6,250 nt of DNA from positions 1 to 6,250 of the forward strand of contig CALFDI010000117.1 of the NCBI GenBank assembly GCA_937952875.1. Reading direction: 5' to 3'. The notes under the pieces were generated by a model. It was not told where the DNA came from. It was given only the letters and a program-made list of their open reading frames with translations, and did not search any database. This DNA is from an uncultured Verrucomicrobiales bacterium. GTDB taxonomy: Bacteria; Verrucomicrobiota; Verrucomicrobiia; Verrucomicrobiales; Akkermansiaceae. Below are positions 5,536 to 6,250 of the stretch, piece after piece. Made by a program: the position numbers and the translations under genes. Numbering within the stretch: the stretch's first letter is position 1; each line of letters opens with the position of its first letter.

Positions 5536-6250
5536 TTATCTTCTCGGCGAAAAGAGGCCTTCGCCTATCTCATGATAACTTTGCTTCAGAACTGATATCG
5601 GCACCCGCGGCATATCGTTTTCACTTAGCGACTCCTTAAGCTTCTTCCCTAGTCCTGAGACAAATCCTTGTCCCCCGATCACCAAGCCTTCGGAGAAATA
5701 CTTTACTCGACAGCGTAGTAGCTCCGCCCGGCTAAGTCGTCCTTCTTTAGCTTGTTCCGCCTGCACAGCTTCTCGAGACATGCCTTTCCGAGTCTGAACA
5801 TCTCCTCCGACTTCTGCTTTCAGCTCAATTCCATTATCGAAAAGTAGCATACGATAGCTTTGGCAACCGGGTGTTCGTCCTCGCGTGCTTTTCTCCCAAT
5901 CATCCATCGGAAGATTCATCACTTTGCACAATCCGCGTCGTGCGCGTTTACTTCCACCGAGAGCTTCAGCATAGCCACACCAGCGATAGTCTTTCGGGTC
6001 ATCGCAGATTCCAGCCCGCACAGGATTCAGGTCGATGTAGTTCGCCATCATCAGCGCGGCATTCGAGAGATCCATGGGATTACCTGCCTTCCCAGGACCT
6101 TCGATGAGAACGCTTTTGAAACGATCCATCCACAAGGTTCCACGACGCCCGTAGTGTTTATTAAACCAACGAGAAAAGCGCTCTTTGAGCTCTTTAAGAA
6201 ATTTCGACACATCACAAAATCGATCTTTAAAGCCCTGTAGCAGCTGAGTG
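5536..6250 (-). CDS. REP-associated (Y1/IS200-like) transposase, 5' end cut by the window edge
   Basis: C-terminal 237 residues of a RAYT-type transposase, single-strand DNA nucleases related to IS200/IS605 TnpA that are often domesticated. The frame has no stop up to the right edge, so the gene continues beyond it; GTG at 6208-6210 is an internal codon. The visible part reads GFKDRFCDVSKFLKELKERF, then SRWFNKHYGRRGTLWMDRFK and SVLIEG (the usual 'RF..WFN..HGR.GTLW..RF+SVL' segment). YIDLNPVRAGICDDPKDYRW and CGYAEALGG follow, the strongest signature of the family. A C-terminal region with GLVIGGQGFV and a basic end complete it. The HUH metal-binding motif would lie outside the window. No terminal repeats or REP hairpins are visible nearby, so this is not a demonstrable mobile element here. 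A typical full length is about 330 residues, so roughly two-thirds is present. The family call is firm; activity is unknown. Confidence 0.85.
   Translation of the reverse strand, partial: TQLLQGFKDRFCDVSKFLKELKERFSRWFNKHYGRRGTLWMDRFKSVLIEGPGKAGNPMDLSNAALMMANYIDLNPVRAGICDDPKDYRWCGYAEALGGSKRARRGLCKVMNLPMDDWEKSTRGRTPGCQSYRMLLFDNGIELKAEVGGDVQTRKGMSREAVQAEQAKEGRLSRAELLRCRVKYFSEGLVIGGQGFVSGLGKKLKESLSENDMPRVPISVLKQSYHEIGEGLFSPRR

Noticed and set aside
6208..6210. GTG as the transposase start codon
   Set aside because: The frame is open to the window edge and encodes further family-like residues upstream, so the gene is truncated rather than starting here.
5860..6240. Plus-strand ORFs opposite the transposase gene
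   Set aside because: They are antisense shadows of a gene with clear family motifs and show no recognisable domain.

Overview
The window carries five protein-coding genes recognisable by family, plus two doubtful small ORFs. Composition is moderate in GC, genes are tightly packed, and Shine-Dalgarno sites are weak or absent. The organism is a Gram-negative-type bacterium. The Tat-exported hydrolase and the style of the REP-associated transposase suggest a Verrucomicrobiota-like lineage (Puniceicoccales or Opitutales type), but this is a low-confidence guess from family resemblance.

Left part (1-2917): a DNA-repair neighbourhood. On the minus strand is the 5' part of a cryptochrome/photolyase-related gene of the iron-sulfur bacterial type (FeS-BCP); its C-terminal part lies outside the window. 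Diverging from it across about 275 bases is a two-gene operon. The first gene is a radical SAM protein of the 'putative DNA modification/repair' family (TIGR03916 type), with a helix-hairpin-helix DNA-binding segment. The second, 8 bases downstream, is a DUF4130 'probable DNA metabolism protein' (TIGR03915 type). These two families usually occur together and are often linked to a UdgX-like uracil-DNA glycosylase domain, which is not seen here. The radical SAM gene has no ATG, GTG or TTG at its expected N-terminus. An ATT codon at 783 gives the family-like start; a nearby frameshift is the alternative.

Middle part (2918-4191): a spacer with a possible 48-codon ORF and a perfect 8-bp inverted repeat (3083-3101), then a Tat-signal metallo-beta-lactamase-fold hydrolase with a complete metal-binding set.

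Right part (4192-6250): a DUF2236/MpaB-type haem oxygenase homologue, whose start overlaps the stop of an 18-codon ORF that has its own Shine-Dalgarno site. Converging on it from the minus strand, 18 bases away, is the C-terminal two-thirds of a REP-associated (Y1/IS200-like) transposase that runs off the right edge.

The most interesting unit is the photolyase / radical SAM / DUF4130 cluster. Its gene content suggests repair of damaged or modified DNA bases, but its reaction cannot be read from the sequence.
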